This document shows, one piece after another, positions 14,007-14,817 of a stretch of DNA of 14,817 bases. Source of the stretch: Chrysochromulina tobinii (taxonomy: Eukaryota > Haptophyta > Prymnesiales > Chrysochromulinaceae); assembly GCA_001275005.1 (NCBI GenBank), contig JWZX01002675.1, positions 1 through 14,817 on the forward strand, written 5' to 3'. A program made the position numbers and the translations under genes. The notes under the pieces are model-generated. The model saw only the letters and a program-made list of their open reading frames with translations. It had not been told where the DNA came from and ran no database searches. The stretch's first letter is position 1; every line of letters begins with the position of its first letter.

Positions 14007-14205
14007 CGCAACCTCTACGGTGTCGCCGAATGTCGCTCTTCACAGCAACGGAAAAGAGGTCGACCCGAAGTTTACAGCCAGTACACTGCCAAGAGTAACG
14101 ACACGCAATTCTGTGAAGGTCGAGCCTGAAACGCTGTGAAGCGCCTTTTGCATGCAGCCAAAACGAATTACTTTAGAGAACAGGACTTGACGACCTAGGA
14201 ACCTG
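14007..14205. promoter_or_regulatory. Divergent promoter region, AP-4 beta and 14206 gene
   Basis: These 199 bp separate head-to-head start codons (14006 on minus, 14206 on plus) and should contain both promoters and 5' UTRs. It is less GC-rich than the flanking genes. No TATA box or clear dyad stands out. An in-frame TGA at 14188-14190 closes the frame upstream of the 14206 ATG. Confidence 0.5.
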
Positions 14206-14754
14206 ATGTGCAAGTTTGCGACGATGCGCCACAAGCTCGGCCTGAAGGCAATGCTCGTCGTTGCATGCATCCGACCCATCCGCTCCACGTCTTGCTCCAA
14301 TATATTGAATGCTGACGCAAGCGTCCAGCGTCACGGCAATTGGGCTCACTCCTGGGGCTCAGACCCGGCGCTCGGCCCAGTGGTGCAGAATTTGGCATAC
14401 GACTGGGCGGTTTCGGACTCGAGAACGAAGCCGATTATTCACCTCATTTTCCAGCATCCGATCATCATGACGGAGCTCATCGGCGCAACCGTGAAGATGC
14501 CCGATGGCATCGCCGCCCCTGAGGTGAGCCTCGAGAGCCCGATAAGCGTCGAGAGCATCATCTTCTTGGAGCTCAACCAGTTTGGCGATGTGAGGAACCT
14601 CGAGATACAAGCACTACGCACCGACCCGTTGCTCGCTGGGGTGTCGGCCAGCGACGTAGTCCCCGTCACTTGGGACTGCCTCACCCTCGGAGAATTCGAA
14701 CGCTACATCCCAGCGCCGCCTTTTTTTTTTTCTACATGCAGCATATCGATATAG
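14206..14754 (+). CDS. Hypothetical protein, 182 aa, possible beta-sandwich
   Basis: The frame runs from ATG 14206 to TAG 14752-14754, with codon use similar to its neighbours. I recognise no family. The N-terminus has a short basic start and a hydrophobic stretch (GLKAMLVVACI), a weak candidate signal sequence, and a second Met at 14224 would suit this equally well. Residues ~60-160 alternate hydrophobic strands (PIIHLIFQHPIIMTELIG, SVESIIFLELNQF, LEIQAL) in the manner of a galactose-binding/discoidin-type beta-sandwich, which is only an inference. The last residues come from an 11-T run followed by CTACATGCAG (14721-14741), which closely resembles an intron 3' end. All three frames after that AG stop within about 30 nt, so any intron would change only the extreme C-terminus or lie in the 3' UTR. 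It is divergent from AP-4 beta. Confidence 0.55.
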   Translation: MCKFATMRHKLGLKAMLVVACIRPIRSTSCSNILNADASVQRHGNWAHSWGSDPALGPVVQNLAYDWAVSDSRTKPIIHLIFQHPIIMTELIGATVKMPDGIAAPEVSLESPISVESIIFLELNQFGDVRNLEIQALRTDPLLAGVSASDVVPVTWDCLTLGEFERYIPAPPFFFSTCSISI

Positions 14755-14817
14755 CATGAAGGCCGCATGAATTGGCCTGGGGGTGGACGGGTGATGATTA
14801 CGGGTATGATGACTGGG

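Noticed and set aside
1-14817. Transposons, CRISPR arrays, tRNA or rRNA genes, viral or toxin genes
   Set aside because: No long direct or terminal inverted repeats, evenly spaced repeats, conserved RNA boxes, integrase, transposase or reverse-transcriptase motifs were seen on either strand.

Overview
This window looks like nuclear DNA of a eukaryote. It encodes an adaptor-complex AP-4 beta subunit, an XRN2/Rat1-type exoribonuclease, a PPIL3-type cyclophilin and a Na+/H+ exchanger, and two of these genes carry short GT-AG spliceosomal introns. Genes are dense, lie on both strands, are GC-rich in third codon positions and have few introns. A compact, GC-rich microalga or other protist (haptophyte, stramenopile or similar) fits, but nothing here fixes the lineage. 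There are no recognisable rRNA or tRNA genes, transposons, CRISPR arrays or prokaryotic operons.

Layout, left to right. (1) 1-713 (+): the 3' end of a CPA1-family Na+/H+ exchanger, cut by the window edge. (2) 714-1399: a GC-rich gap between convergent genes, with several short inverted repeats. (3) 1400-2803 (-): an unrecognised 467-residue protein with a low-complexity N-terminal half and a helical C-terminal segment. (4) 2804-3076: a divergent promoter region. (5) 3077-3718 (+): PPIL3-like cyclophilin with a 111-nt intron. (6) 3719-4125: a convergent gap. (7) 4126-7479 (-): a 1117-residue protein with an FHA domain, coiled coils and a fibronectin-III-like domain. (8) 7480-7844: an intergenic segment with two short perfect palindromes. 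(9) 7845-11363 (-): XRN2/Rat1-like exoribonuclease with an 87-nt intron after codon 4. (10) 11364-11594: a short spacer. (11) 11595-14006 (-): AP-4 beta adaptin. (12) 14007-14205: a divergent promoter region. (13) 14206-14754 (+): a small unrecognised protein, perhaps a beta-sandwich.

The genes do not form a pathway cluster. They are unlinked housekeeping functions: ion exchange, pre-mRNA splicing, nuclear RNA decay and transcription termination, vesicle coat, and phosphopeptide-dependent scaffolding. I found no dedicated novel multi-gene system.

The most interesting points concern protein architecture and splicing. The XRN2-like enzyme carries a segment resembling the C-terminal motif of cysteinyl-tRNA synthetase and a duplicated SAAxLLRQQ motif at its extreme C-terminus. 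Both detectable introns are multiples of three without in-frame stops, so they are invisible to simple ORF finding, and retaining either one would insert residues rather than truncate the protein.
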